Below, piece by piece: positions 6,318 through 12,710 of a DNA stretch of 12,710 nt. The first letter of the stretch is position 1; every line of letters begins with the position of its first letter. The stretch is from JAYUHK01 sp043778415 (GTDB lineage: Bacteria; Bacteroidota; Bacteroidia; Chitinophagales; Saprospiraceae): the NCBI GenBank assembly GCA_043778415.1, contig JAYWGG010000317.1:1-12710 (forward strand), given 5' to 3'. The notes beneath the pieces are model-generated. The model did not search any database, was not told the origin of the DNA, and worked only from the letters and a program-made list of their open reading frames with translations. The translations under genes were made by a program, and so were the position numbers.

Positions 6318-7045
6318 CAAACTGGTTGGAGCGGACAGAACTGCTGGTAGGAAAAGAAAATTTGGAAAAATTAAAAAAATCTAATATTTTATTGGTTGGC
6401 TTGGGCGGTGTAGGCAGTTATGCGGGCGAATTTTTGTCCCGCACAGGTATCGGAAAAATGACGATTGTGGACGGCGACGTAGTGGATATTACCAATACCA
6501 ATCGCCAACTTCCCGCTACGCATCGCACCGTCGGACAGGGAAAAGCAATGCTGATGGGAGAGCGAATGAAGGAAATTAATCCCGAATTAGAACTTACGGT
6601 GCTGTCCGAATTTTTGCAGCCCGAGCGAATGGCGGAGTTGATACAATCCGAAAAATTCGATTTTGTGCTTGATTGTATCGATAGTTTGCAGCCTAAATTG
6701 AATCTGATTATTGCCTGCCGAGAGAGCAATACTAAAATTATTAGCTCGATGGGTGCGGGTGGACGGTTGGACGCGACGCGAGTAAAGCTGGCGGATATTT
6801 CAAAATCACACACTTGCCCGCTGGCGTTGCACGTCCGCAAGGGACTCAAACGATTGGGTCATCGAAATTTTAAGGGAATGGCGGTTGTTTTTTCGGACGA
6901 GCCTGTGCCAGAGTCAGCGCTTCGCATGACCGATGGAAGCAACTTTAAAAAGTCTTTTTATGGCACAATTTCCTACATTCCCGCGCTTTTTGGCTTGCAA
7001 ATGGCGAGTCATGTGATAGGAGAGTTGATGAAAATAGAGGATTAA
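6314..7045 (+). CDS. tcdA: TcdA, tRNA threonylcarbamoyladenosine dehydratase (ThiF/E1-like)
   Basis: TcdA (CsdL/YgdL) uses ATP to cyclise the t6A modification at position 37 of ANN-decoding tRNAs to ct6A in the cytoplasm. The 243-residue protein has the E1-like adenylation fold: RTELLVGKENLEKL at the N-terminus, the nucleotide-binding loop GLGGVG (29-34), an acidic strand end IVDGDVVD (51-58), and NTNRQL (61-66). DFVLDCIDSLQPK comes next (about 115-127), followed by a Ser-Met-Gly-Ala-Gly-Gly block and HTCPLALHVRKGLK. The length is typical of the shorter Bacteroidota form. The ATG overlaps the upstream stop (ATGA). No terminator with a strong stem follows; the gene converges on the minus-strand operon with a 97-bp gap. 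Confidence 0.92.
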   Translation: MTNWLERTELLVGKENLEKLKKSNILLVGLGGVGSYAGEFLSRTGIGKMTIVDGDVVDITNTNRQLPATHRTVGQGKAMLMGERMKEINPELELTVLSEFLQPERMAELIQSEKFDFVLDCIDSLQPKLNLIIACRESNTKIISSMGAGGRLDATRVKLADISKSHTCPLALHVRKGLKRLGHRNFKGMAVVFSDEPVPESALRMTDGSNFKKSFYGTISYIPALFGLQMASHVIGELMKIED

Positions 7046-7066
7046 ATTTTTTATTTCGTAAGTAAA

Positions 7067-7192
7067 ACGGAATTATAGTTAAAAATCGCAAATAGAGAAA
7101 AGAAGCCATCAAAGATATATTTGGGCAAAAATTTGGTATTTTTTACCGTTTTATACCTTTTTTTGTGATGCGATTTTTAACCGATAATTCGT
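7067..7192. repeat. Imperfect 24-bp inverted repeat across the convergent junction
   Basis: The left arm at 7067-7090 is repeated as the reverse complement at 7169-7192. The inner 13 bases (GTTAAAAATCGCA, 7078-7090, and its complement at 7169-7181) are perfect. The outer part (ACGGAATTATA versus ACGAATTATCG) matches with one indel on each side. The arms are 78 bp apart. The right arm is the coding sequence for ELSVKNR at the glycosyltransferase C-terminus; the left arm is non-coding. It could act as a bidirectional transcription-stop structure or be a relic of an inverted duplication. Confidence 0.7.
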
Positions 7193-8522
7193 AAATAATA
7201 GTACAAAAAACAATCATATATTCTAAAGCTACCGCCCAAAGATTCTCCCGAAACGGCGGGTTTGCGTAGCTAATATAACTCAAAAATACAACAAAAGCCC
7301 AAACGAAAGGGAAACGCCAACGTGTAAAAATGGACAGAAAAAGTGGCATTGTGACATACCAAGGATGAACAACAGTAGCAAAAAATAGGTGCAAACTGCT
7401 GGCGATTAGCATTGTTTCTAAAAGTCGAAGTTGAGATATTTCTCTTTGCCAACTAATACCCAAAATAATAAAAACTACCAAAACAGACAGAATCGGTCCC
7501 ATAAAAAGTATAGGGTCGTAGTGTAGGAAATAATGTCCGACACTGCGAGAAAGGTAAAAAATACTGGCATTGAACTCAAATTTTTGGAAATAGAGGTTCA
7601 AGCTATTAGAAAAATTTTGTATAAAAATTGGGCTAAAAATCGGAATAAAAATAATAAATAAACCCAAAAATAAAATTGAAATAAAATAAAATTTGTTTTT
7701 TCCTTTCAAATAAAAAAATAAAACTGGTACAAACATCAATGGAAGAAGTTTGGACGCTACCGAAAGTACGACCGATAAAGTGCTGAAAGTAAGTCGAGAT
7801 AGAGAAAGATTAATCGTTGAATAACCATAAATCGCAAGCAATAAAAAGAAAATCATCGCGCCCTCAAAATGCGCGTTGCCGCAAATCTCGAGAATAGGAA
7901 GTGGGTGAAGTGCGTAGAGCAAAACGTTACTTTCTGGCAGTTGATATTTCTTTAATAGCTTGATTATCAGGTATATAGAACCAAATTCGCAGCACAACAA
8001 AAATATTTTGATACAAACGGTTGCCGCAAAAATATCTTTTGGAAATAAAAAAATTGCGCTCCAAAAAACCGCTTGGCAGACAGGCGGATAGATGCTAAAG
8101 TAAGCTGGAGAGTTCATTTTGGCAAATAAATCACAACTTATTTCATCTGTAAGTATCTGATTTTCAATTAAATAAACAGGCGTTTGCTCGAATGGGTGAA
8201 GTCCGAGTTGCCAGAGATGTCCGTCCCAAAGGAAACGGTAAATATCTTCTGACCAAGCTGGAAAAACAAAAAGTAGGCAACACCGCGCCACTAAACTCAC
8301 TCCGACAAAAAATAAAAGCAGTTTGGGTTGTATTTTTACAATAAAAAAAACTGAAATACCTAAAATTGTGACAAATAATACACCTGAAAAAAGTGCCACA
8401 AAATTGCTGCGTGGAACGTACTTTCCGAGCCAAAAAATGCACGAAATATAAACCACACCCAATAATATGGTGCTAAAATTCAATATAATCTTGTTTTTTA
8501 TTTGCCAGCCGCTAATATTCAT
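7143..8522 (-). CDS. GT-C type membrane glycosyltransferase (mannosyltransferase-like)
   Basis: The 459-residue integral membrane protein has about ten to twelve hydrophobic helices and no cleaved signal. It looks like a polyprenyl-phosphate-sugar dependent GT-C enzyme, in the GT87/MptB-like group. The acidic catalytic-type motif SEDIYRFLWDG (91-101) lies in the first large extracytoplasmic loop, as in GT-C enzymes. GLHPFEQTP and NSPAYFSIYPP follow, then GNAHFEGAMIFF (215-226), ASKLLPLMFVPVLFF near 256-271, and a HPWY motif at 386-389. Substrate and acceptor are unknown; family resemblance suggests mannose transfer to an envelope glycan or lipid, by inference. It is the third gene of a minus-strand operon, 23 bp after the second beta-barrel gene. 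The last codons form one arm of an inverted repeat. Confidence 0.8.
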   Translation of the reverse strand: MNISGWQIKNKIILNFSTILLGVVYISCIFWLGKYVPRSNFVALFSGVLFVTILGISVFFIVKIQPKLLLFFVGVSLVARCCLLFVFPAWSEDIYRFLWDGHLWQLGLHPFEQTPVYLIENQILTDEISCDLFAKMNSPAYFSIYPPVCQAVFWSAIFLFPKDIFAATVCIKIFLLCCEFGSIYLIIKLLKKYQLPESNVLLYALHPLPILEICGNAHFEGAMIFFLLLAIYGYSTINLSLSRLTFSTLSVVLSVASKLLPLMFVPVLFFYLKGKNKFYFISILFLGLFIIFIPIFSPIFIQNFSNSLNLYFQKFEFNASIFYLSRSVGHYFLHYDPILFMGPILSVLVVFIILGISWQREISQLRLLETMLIASSLHLFFATVVHPWYVTMPLFLSIFTRWRFPFVWAFVVFLSYISYANPPFRENLWAVALEYMIVFCTIIYELSVKNRITKKGIKR

Positions 8523-8545
8523 ATTTTAAATACGTTTCTAATAAA

Positions 8546-9238
8546 TTAAAAGCCGACATTGATACTGAACGCTCGCACAGGAATATAGTCGGCTACGATG
8601 CTGTGGCTTTTGTAACTTATGTTATCTGAAAAGAAAGTTCTTTTTTCAAATTGGTAGCCAATAAACGCGCCAGTTTCGATGCCCAAGCTCAAATAAGGCA
8701 GAAAATAGTAGCGCAATCCGAAAAATGGTACGCCACCAACTCGGAAATTATAAGATTTATTAGAATCTCCTGCCGTATCATAAGAGAAATTAGTACCAAA
8801 ATCATATCCGTAAAAAACGGTTATAGCCTGTTTTAAGCCTTTTTGAATTTCGTAGCCAATGCCTATATTATAATGTTGAGACGAATTTTTCTTTACGGCT
8901 TCATAGGTGCGAGTCGCAGTTCCTCCGACAGGAACTGAAACAGATGTAGTAAACGTTTTTTTGTTGTCAGCTATATTTACGTTCACATAAAAATCCAGCC
9001 CAAACCGTAGTTGGCGTTTTTCGTTGGTGCGGACGTATCGTTTTTCGTCGAGTCTTCGCTTGTAAGTCATACCATAAAAACCTCCGAGAAGACCAGTCGT
9101 ATTGATGTTGATTTCATCTCGAAACTGTCGGATAGCCAAAGCTTTTTCGTCCGCTTTTTGGAGTAATTCTGCGTTTGTTTGAGCGAAGAGCCAAGCAGAG
9201 GCGACGTTGCAAAGTAGAAATAAGATTAATTTTTTCAT
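8546..9238 (-). CDS. Outer-membrane beta-barrel protein, paralogue 2
   Basis: The 230-residue protein has a signal peptide likely cleaved near residue 20 (WLFAQ|TNAELL). A short helical segment follows, AELLQKADEKALAIRQFRDEI (given as its two halves, AELLQKADEK and ALAIRQFRDEI). The rest alternates polar and aromatic residues like an eight- to ten-stranded barrel and ends in SINVGF, with the C-terminal Phe expected for insertion by the BAM complex. It shares with the upstream gene product the blocks YKRRLDEKRYVRTNEKRQL, NIGIGYEIQKGLKQ, TVFYGYD, GLRYYFLPYLSLG, YQF and YKSHSIVADY. Function unknown; no ligand motif is recognised. It lies 25 bp after its paralogue and 23 bp before the glycosyltransferase gene. 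Confidence 0.8.
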   Translation of the reverse strand: MKKLILFLLCNVASAWLFAQTNAELLQKADEKALAIRQFRDEININTTGLLGGFYGMTYKRRLDEKRYVRTNEKRQLRFGLDFYVNVNIADNKKTFTTSVSVPVGGTATRTYEAVKKNSSQHYNIGIGYEIQKGLKQAITVFYGYDFGTNFSYDTAGDSNKSYNFRVGGVPFFGLRYYFLPYLSLGIETGAFIGYQFEKRTFFSDNISYKSHSIVADYIPVRAFSINVGF

Positions 9239-9263
9239 AATTTTTTAGTTTTAAAATTTTTAG

Positions 9264-10031
9264 TTAGAAGCCAATATTGACGCTCAAAGCGGTTGTATTC
9301 TGAAAATCTGCCACAAAAGAATGACTTTTATAAGTTGATTTATCCAATCCGAACAGCACAGAATCAAACTGATAGCCGAAAATCGCCCTCACCTGAACGC
9401 CCACGCTCAAGTATGGAAAAATGTAATATCGGACTCCGCCAAAAGGAATAATTCCCAATGAAATGCTGCTATACTCGAGGTCTTCATAAAAATAATACTT
9501 GTTTCCGTATCGGTCAGTCGGACTGCCAGATGCGTCTTTGTAAGGTACTTGATGAGATATAATTCGGTTGCTAAAGCCTGTATAAAGGTCTGCGCCATAA
9601 AAAACGGTAAATTTTTGTTTCAAACCTTTCTGAAATTCATAGCCGATGCCGAAGTTATAATCTTGCCGAGAGCGTTTTTTGGTAAAAAAGTACCGCTCCG
9701 AAGATTCAAAGTTGCTGCCAGCGAATTTTACTGTGTCAAAGGAATCTGATTTTTGTTCTCTGAATTTCCAGTCCGTAAAAAGAGTAAATCCTAATCGCAG
9801 TTGGCGTTTTTCGTTGGTGCGGACGTAGCGTTTTTCTTCCAATTTTCGTTTGTAAGTGAAGCCATAATAGCCCGATAAAATACTTCTTGCGTCAAACTCT
9901 ATTTCGTTTTCATTCTTTCGTATCGCCATTGCTTTAGCGTCTGCCTTCGCTAAAAGCTCCGCCGATGTTTGCGAAGCCACAGGCTGAATAGAGAGGGAAA
10001 ATAGGAATAAAAAAAATAAAAATATTTTCAT
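9264..10031 (-). CDS. Outer-membrane beta-barrel protein, paralogue 1
   Basis: The 255-residue protein is a tandem paralogue of the product of 8546-9238. The signal peptide is likely cleaved after residue 21 (PVASQ|TSAELL). It has the same helical segment after the signal, the same YKRKLEEKRYVRTNEKRQL block, NFGIGYEFQKGLKQ, TVFYGAD, GVRYYIFPYLSVG, YQFD, YKSHSFVAD and a terminal SVNIGF. It differs mainly in longer loops, including one with KDASGSPTDRYGNKYYF. The barrel and BAM-type C-terminal Phe point to the outer membrane; the role is unknown. It is the first gene of the minus-strand operon, reading away from the sigma-factor unit. The duplication is old overall, yet one stretch is almost identical at DNA level (9009-9046 versus 9799-9836, one mismatch in 38 bp). 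Confidence 0.8.
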   Translation of the reverse strand: MKIFLFFLFLFSLSIQPVASQTSAELLAKADAKAMAIRKNENEIEFDARSILSGYYGFTYKRKLEEKRYVRTNEKRQLRLGFTLFTDWKFREQKSDSFDTVKFAGSNFESSERYFFTKKRSRQDYNFGIGYEFQKGLKQKFTVFYGADLYTGFSNRIISHQVPYKDASGSPTDRYGNKYYFYEDLEYSSISLGIIPFGGVRYYIFPYLSVGVQVRAIFGYQFDSVLFGLDKSTYKSHSFVADFQNTTALSVNIGF

Positions 10032-10231
10032 AAATCGTATTTTAGTAAAATTAATGGTAAAGGTAATATCAAATAGTATAGCAATAATAAAAATAAAATT
10101 AAAGTTTAGTTAAAAAAAATAAAAAAATGTTAAAATTTAACAAAAAAATTTATATTTAATATTTTTATTGGTGCAGGCAGCGAAAAGAAAAACTATTGTA
10201 TCTTGTTTGAGCAAATCATTAAGCTACGAAG
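10032..10231. promoter_or_regulatory. AT-rich divergent promoter region
   Basis: This 200-bp gap separates the minus-strand barrel operon from the sigma-factor gene, so both promoters should be here. It is extremely AT-rich with long A-runs (about 10085-10170). For the minus strand, TACCTTTA (complement of 10058-10065) resembles a -7 element, with a TTG (complement of 10082-10084) 16 bp upstream. For the + strand only a poor TATCTTG (10199-10205) is seen. GTTAAAATTTAAC (10129-10141) is a near-perfect palindrome and a possible operator. All of this is by motif only. Confidence 0.35.
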
Positions 10232-10777
10232 ATGGATGAAAAAAAATTGATTGCAGAATGTCTGAAAGGTAAAGCGGCTGCACAGCAAGAACTTTACGAG
10301 CATTTCAGTCGAGAGCTTTACGGAGTCAGTCTTCGGTATGCGCGTGACGCGGCGCAGGCGCAGGATATTTTGCAAGAAAGTTTTATCCGAATATTTCGGT
10401 ACTTAAAGGATTATCAAGGGAAAGGAAGTTTGGGTGCTTGGACGCGGAGGATTGTGGTAAATGTGGCATTGCGAATGATACAATCTTCAGCATTGAAAAA
10501 CGAAATTTATACCGATCAATTTCCTGATATTCCAGCAGATACCGATGTTATCGCTGATTTGACACGCCAAGAATTATTGGACGTATTGCAGCAGTTACCA
10601 ACAGGATATCGGGCTGTTTTCAATCTTTTTGTGATAGAGGGATACAGTCATGCGGAGATAGGAGCGGCTCTCGGCATCGAAGAAAGTACTTCGCGCTCGC
10701 AGCTTACGAAGGCTAAAAAAATGCTCCGCCAGTTGATATTGATACAGTTTCCGGAATATGAAAAAAATAAGATATGA
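10232..10777 (+). CDS. ECF-family RNA polymerase sigma factor
   Basis: The 181-residue protein is a group 4 (ECF) sigma factor. Region 2 spans about residues 20-85: ELYEHFSRELYGVSLRYAR, the core-binding DAAQAQDILQESFIRIFR, then GKGSLGAWTRRIVVNVAL, which melts and reads the -10 element. Region 4 spans about 113-166: LDVLQQLPTGYRAVFNLFVIEGYSHAEIGAALGI as the helix-turn-helix approach, then EESTSRSQLTKAKKMLRQ (recognition helix). There is no region 3, as expected. The ATG at 10232 starts directly with the family N-terminus, MDEKKLIAECLKGKAAAQQ. The stop overlaps the next start (ATGA), so it is translationally coupled to the anti-sigma-like gene, the usual sign of a cognate pair. Target promoters cannot be predicted from the window. 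Confidence 0.93.
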   Translation: MDEKKLIAECLKGKAAAQQELYEHFSRELYGVSLRYARDAAQAQDILQESFIRIFRYLKDYQGKGSLGAWTRRIVVNVALRMIQSSALKNEIYTDQFPDIPADTDVIADLTRQELLDVLQQLPTGYRAVFNLFVIEGYSHAEIGAALGIEESTSRSQLTKAKKMLRQLILIQFPEYEKNKI

Positions 10778-12129
10778 AAAGGTACGACCGTCTGGAAGAC
10801 GTTTACAAAGAGAAATTTTCTGACTTCAGTTCGCCACCGCCGCAAGCGGTTTGGCAGCAAATTGAGGCTCGGTTGGCTCGTAGGAAACGCCGCCGTCTGG
10901 TAGCTTGGTGGTTTCCGTTGGCAGCTTTGGGGCTGTGTGTTTGCTTTGGACTGCTGCGGACTGCGCCCGACATAAAGCAAACTGAAAGTGTAACAAAACA
11001 AAACGTGACTTCTCAAATACAATTATATAAAGAAAATAATATTAAAAATACAAATTTATTGACTCAAAAAATATCAAAAAATATAATTTTAGGTGATGAA
11101 TTAAATAAACTAAAACCAAATAATATTTTACAAAATAACATTTTTTTGAATAAAAAAGATATTTACTCTGATGCCCAAAATTCAGTGCTTTTTGCGGAAG
11201 ACGAACAAGAAATTTATCCGAAAGATTTTTTTGAAGTTAACACTACTACCGCTCGAAGGGTCGAAACGACGGAAGATTTAGAAAAAATACCAGCGCATTT
11301 CAATAGCTTGCCTACCCTCGAGTATCAGCCAGTACATTCGTCGGTGGAAACAGCAAATAACTACACTTTTCCGATTGCCGACCACAGTTGCTACGGATTC
11401 AAGGGAATAAAAAATACATGGGATATTTTTGTAGAGGCTTTTGGTGGAGCAGAGTACAGCGTCCAACAATGGCAAAGTAAGAGCGAAGCCGCTACAAAAT
11501 ACATTAATATTAGAAAAAATTCTGAAACTTTTGTGACAGGACATACAGAAGGTATTAGACTTGGATTGGTACATTCGTCTGGCTTGGCGCTGCGCATTGG
11601 CGCGTCCGCAAGTCATTTATTAGAGAAAATGAAATACGTCAATGAAAGCGAAGAACGAACCACTACCGCCGTAAATATTATCAGAGATTTGAACGGAAAT
11701 ATCATCAGAATGGACACCACGACGGCGACAATAACCGGTCGGCGCGAAAAAGAAACCTACAATCGTTTTACGACATTCGACCTGCCATTGCAGTTTGGTT
11801 TTGATGTGCCACTGTCGAGTAAGAGGGTTTGGGGACTTAACGCTTACGGTGGCGTTTTGGTCAATCTAAAATTTAAAAAATCAGGAGAAATATTGACCCC
11901 AACAGGTATTCCAGCACGCTTCAACGATTCTTTTCGAGTGTATAGTGACCGAGTAGGATTGGGACTTACTGCCAATCTGGGAGCTTCTTATCGCTTCGCC
12001 GATAATTGGAGGGTTGGCGTAGAAAGTGGTTTTTTGTACCCTCTCCAAAGCCTAACTTTGAACGATTATCCGTTGCAGCAGCGCACGGTAAAAGTAAATT
12101 TGGTAGTCGGACTTCGCTACGAATTTTAA
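10774..12129 (+). CDS. Anti-sigma-like N-terminus fused through one TM helix to a beta-barrel domain
   Basis: The 451-residue protein has four parts. Residues 1-41 are cytoplasmic and charged: DRLEDVYKEKFSDFSSPPPQ and VWQQIEARL. Similar sequences precede the membrane helix in proteins encoded next to ECF sigma genes in Bacteroidota. A basic patch RRKRRR leads into one transmembrane helix at 43-61. Residues 65-210 are an Asn/Lys/Thr-rich, poorly structured linker. Residues 215-451 alternate like a beta-barrel, from NTWDIFVEAFGGAEY to VNLVVGLRYEF with a terminal Phe. The start overlaps the sigma-factor stop (ATGA). The likely role (inference) is to hold the sigma factor and release it on an outer-membrane or periplasmic cue. 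Whether the barrel domain really inserts in the outer membrane is not shown. No cleavable signal is seen. Confidence 0.75.
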   Translation: MKRYDRLEDVYKEKFSDFSSPPPQAVWQQIEARLARRKRRRLVAWWFPLAALGLCVCFGLLRTAPDIKQTESVTKQNVTSQIQLYKENNIKNTNLLTQKISKNIILGDELNKLKPNNILQNNIFLNKKDIYSDAQNSVLFAEDEQEIYPKDFFEVNTTTARRVETTEDLEKIPAHFNSLPTLEYQPVHSSVETANNYTFPIADHSCYGFKGIKNTWDIFVEAFGGAEYSVQQWQSKSEAATKYINIRKNSETFVTGHTEGIRLGLVHSSGLALRIGASASHLLEKMKYVNESEERTTTAVNIIRDLNGNIIRMDTTTATITGRREKETYNRFTTFDLPLQFGFDVPLSSKRVWGLNAYGGVLVNLKFKKSGEILTPTGIPARFNDSFRVYSDRVGLGLTANLGASYRFADNWRVGVESGFLYPLQSLTLNDYPLQQRTVKVNLVVGLRYEF

Positions 12130-12209
12130 AAAAATTATCTTGGTTTGAAGCAGCACTTTCGCCATTTAACGTATCTTATTGGCGACAACACATTGCTTTT
12201 TGAAAACTT

Positions 12210-12217
12210 TATTTTTG
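12210..12217 (+). promoter_or_regulatory. Candidate -7 element upstream of lipoprotein gene
   Basis: TATTTTTG matches TAnnTTTG exactly, 19 bp before the ATG at 12237. No TTTG/TTG is correctly spaced upstream (the nearest TTG, 12193-12195, leaves only 14 bp). The gene may instead be read from the sigma-factor transcript, since the gap after the previous stop is only 107 bp. Confidence 0.3.
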
Positions 12218-12236
12218 ATAAAAAAAATATAAAAAA

Positions 12237-12710
12237 ATGAAATATAAATTATTTGTGACATTTTTTGCTGTAACAATTATCTTTTGTTTTTCAGCCTGCT
12301 TCAGAGATGTAGATGTGTTTGTTCCCAGAAGTGCTGCGCCCGACTATACGCTCGGAGAGTTGCGCAGTTTTCTGGAAGCAGGCACTGATACTGACACAAC
12401 GTTTCAGGGTATTTATACTGGCAATGGTTTGGCGGGAGCTTTTTACACCAAACACGGCTGTAAGATTCGATTTATGAATACCGCTGCCGCTACTGCTACA
12501 CTAACGAATTTCGGCGGAACAGCTTGTCCGACTGGCACAGTTGTCAATATATTTGTCCGAGAAATTTGGAAAAAAGGCGACATGATTCGATTCCAAAAAC
12601 CTACTATTTCCCAGAGTGCGCCCATCGAGAGCGGCGGCGAGATTCTTATAGAAATTACAAATGCTGCGACAGGCGAAAAATATAAGTTGGCTTCGGGAGC
12701 AAAAATTGAA
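12237..12710 (+). CDS. Secreted lipoprotein, 5' part (runs off the window)
   Basis: An ATG at 12237 opens a frame that stays open to the last base, 158 codons. The product begins MKYKLFVTFFAVTIIF and has a lipobox ending FSAC, so Cys21 is probably lipidated. Two further Cys residues (KHGCK and GTACP) might pair. The visible domain includes VNIFVREIWKKGDMIRFQKP and SGGEILIEIT, then GEKYKLASGAKIE. This run (a KGDMIR motif, a P-T-S patch, an SGGE motif, a short repeat ending in a K-L-A-G turn) is familiar from secreted Bacteroidota proteins of unknown function, and looks beta-rich. No function is assigned. It lies 107 bp downstream of the anti-sigma-like gene on the same strand. Being the next gene after a sigma/anti-sigma pair, it may belong to the same regulon. 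Confidence 0.75.
   Translation, partial: MKYKLFVTFFAVTIIFCFSACFRDVDVFVPRSAAPDYTLGELRSFLEAGTDTDTTFQGIYTGNGLAGAFYTKHGCKIRFMNTAAATATLTNFGGTACPTGTVVNIFVREIWKKGDMIRFQKPTISQSAPIESGGEILIEITNAATGEKYKLASGAKIE

Noticed and set aside
6418..6849. 143-residue minus-strand frame opposite tcdA
   Set aside because: It is antisense to a conserved tcdA and has no recognisable domain.
7135..7147. GGTA-TTTTT-TACC as a terminator for the convergent genes
   Set aside because: The stem is only 4 bp and its T-run is in the loop; too weak to stand alone.
10232..10777. This sigma factor as the regulator of the T9SS operon (SigP-like)
   Set aside because: ECF factors do regulate T9SS in Porphyromonas, but here the gene is five genes away, and its operon partner points to a different, local role. 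Nothing in the sequence links them.
1..12710. CRISPR arrays, tRNA/rRNA genes, transposase or phage genes
   Set aside because: I looked for spaced direct repeats, cloverleaf-like stretches, and integrase/transposase motifs, and saw none.

Overview
The window is from a member of the Bacteroidota. It carries a type IX secretion / gliding-motility cluster, which is confined to that phylum. Start codons mostly lack a Shine-Dalgarno sequence and sit in A-rich leaders. Candidate promoters have the phylum-type -7 element TAnnTTTG. I cannot name a genus.

Left half, all + strand. The 3' end of a PorP/SprF-family outer-membrane protein (1-452) is followed by the complete core operon gldK (699-1955), gldL (2081-2665), gldM (2903-4447) and gldN (4481-5395). 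GldL and GldM form the inner-membrane proton-driven motor. GldK and GldN form the ring attached to the outer membrane. Two copies of an undescribed, roughly 155-bp element lie in opposite orientation at 2699-2853 and 5399-5554. They bracket gldM-gldN exactly. Each copy has imperfect terminal inverted repeats and a small central hairpin, so it looks like a MITE. A strong intrinsic terminator follows at 5596-5636.

Middle. A TatD-family metallohydrolase gene (5571-6317) overlaps tcdA (6314-7045), a tRNA t6A dehydratase, by 4 bp. The operon terminator lies inside the first codons of the TatD reading frame, so its annotated start is doubtful. The pair converges on a three-gene minus-strand operon: two tandem paralogous outer-membrane beta-barrel proteins (10031-9264 and 9238-8546), then a GT-C type membrane glycosyltransferase (8522-7143). 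The convergent junction holds an imperfect 24-bp inverted repeat whose right arm encodes the transferase C-terminus.

Right side, + strand. Divergent from that operon across a very AT-rich 200-bp spacer is an ECF sigma factor gene (10232-10777). It is translationally coupled to a gene for an unusual protein (10774-12129): a cytoplasmic anti-sigma-like N-terminus, one transmembrane helix, a long linker and a C-terminal beta-barrel. A lipoprotein gene begins at 12237 and runs off the window. These three genes look like a self-contained envelope-sensing unit.

There are no tRNA or rRNA genes, CRISPR arrays, transposase genes or phage genes.
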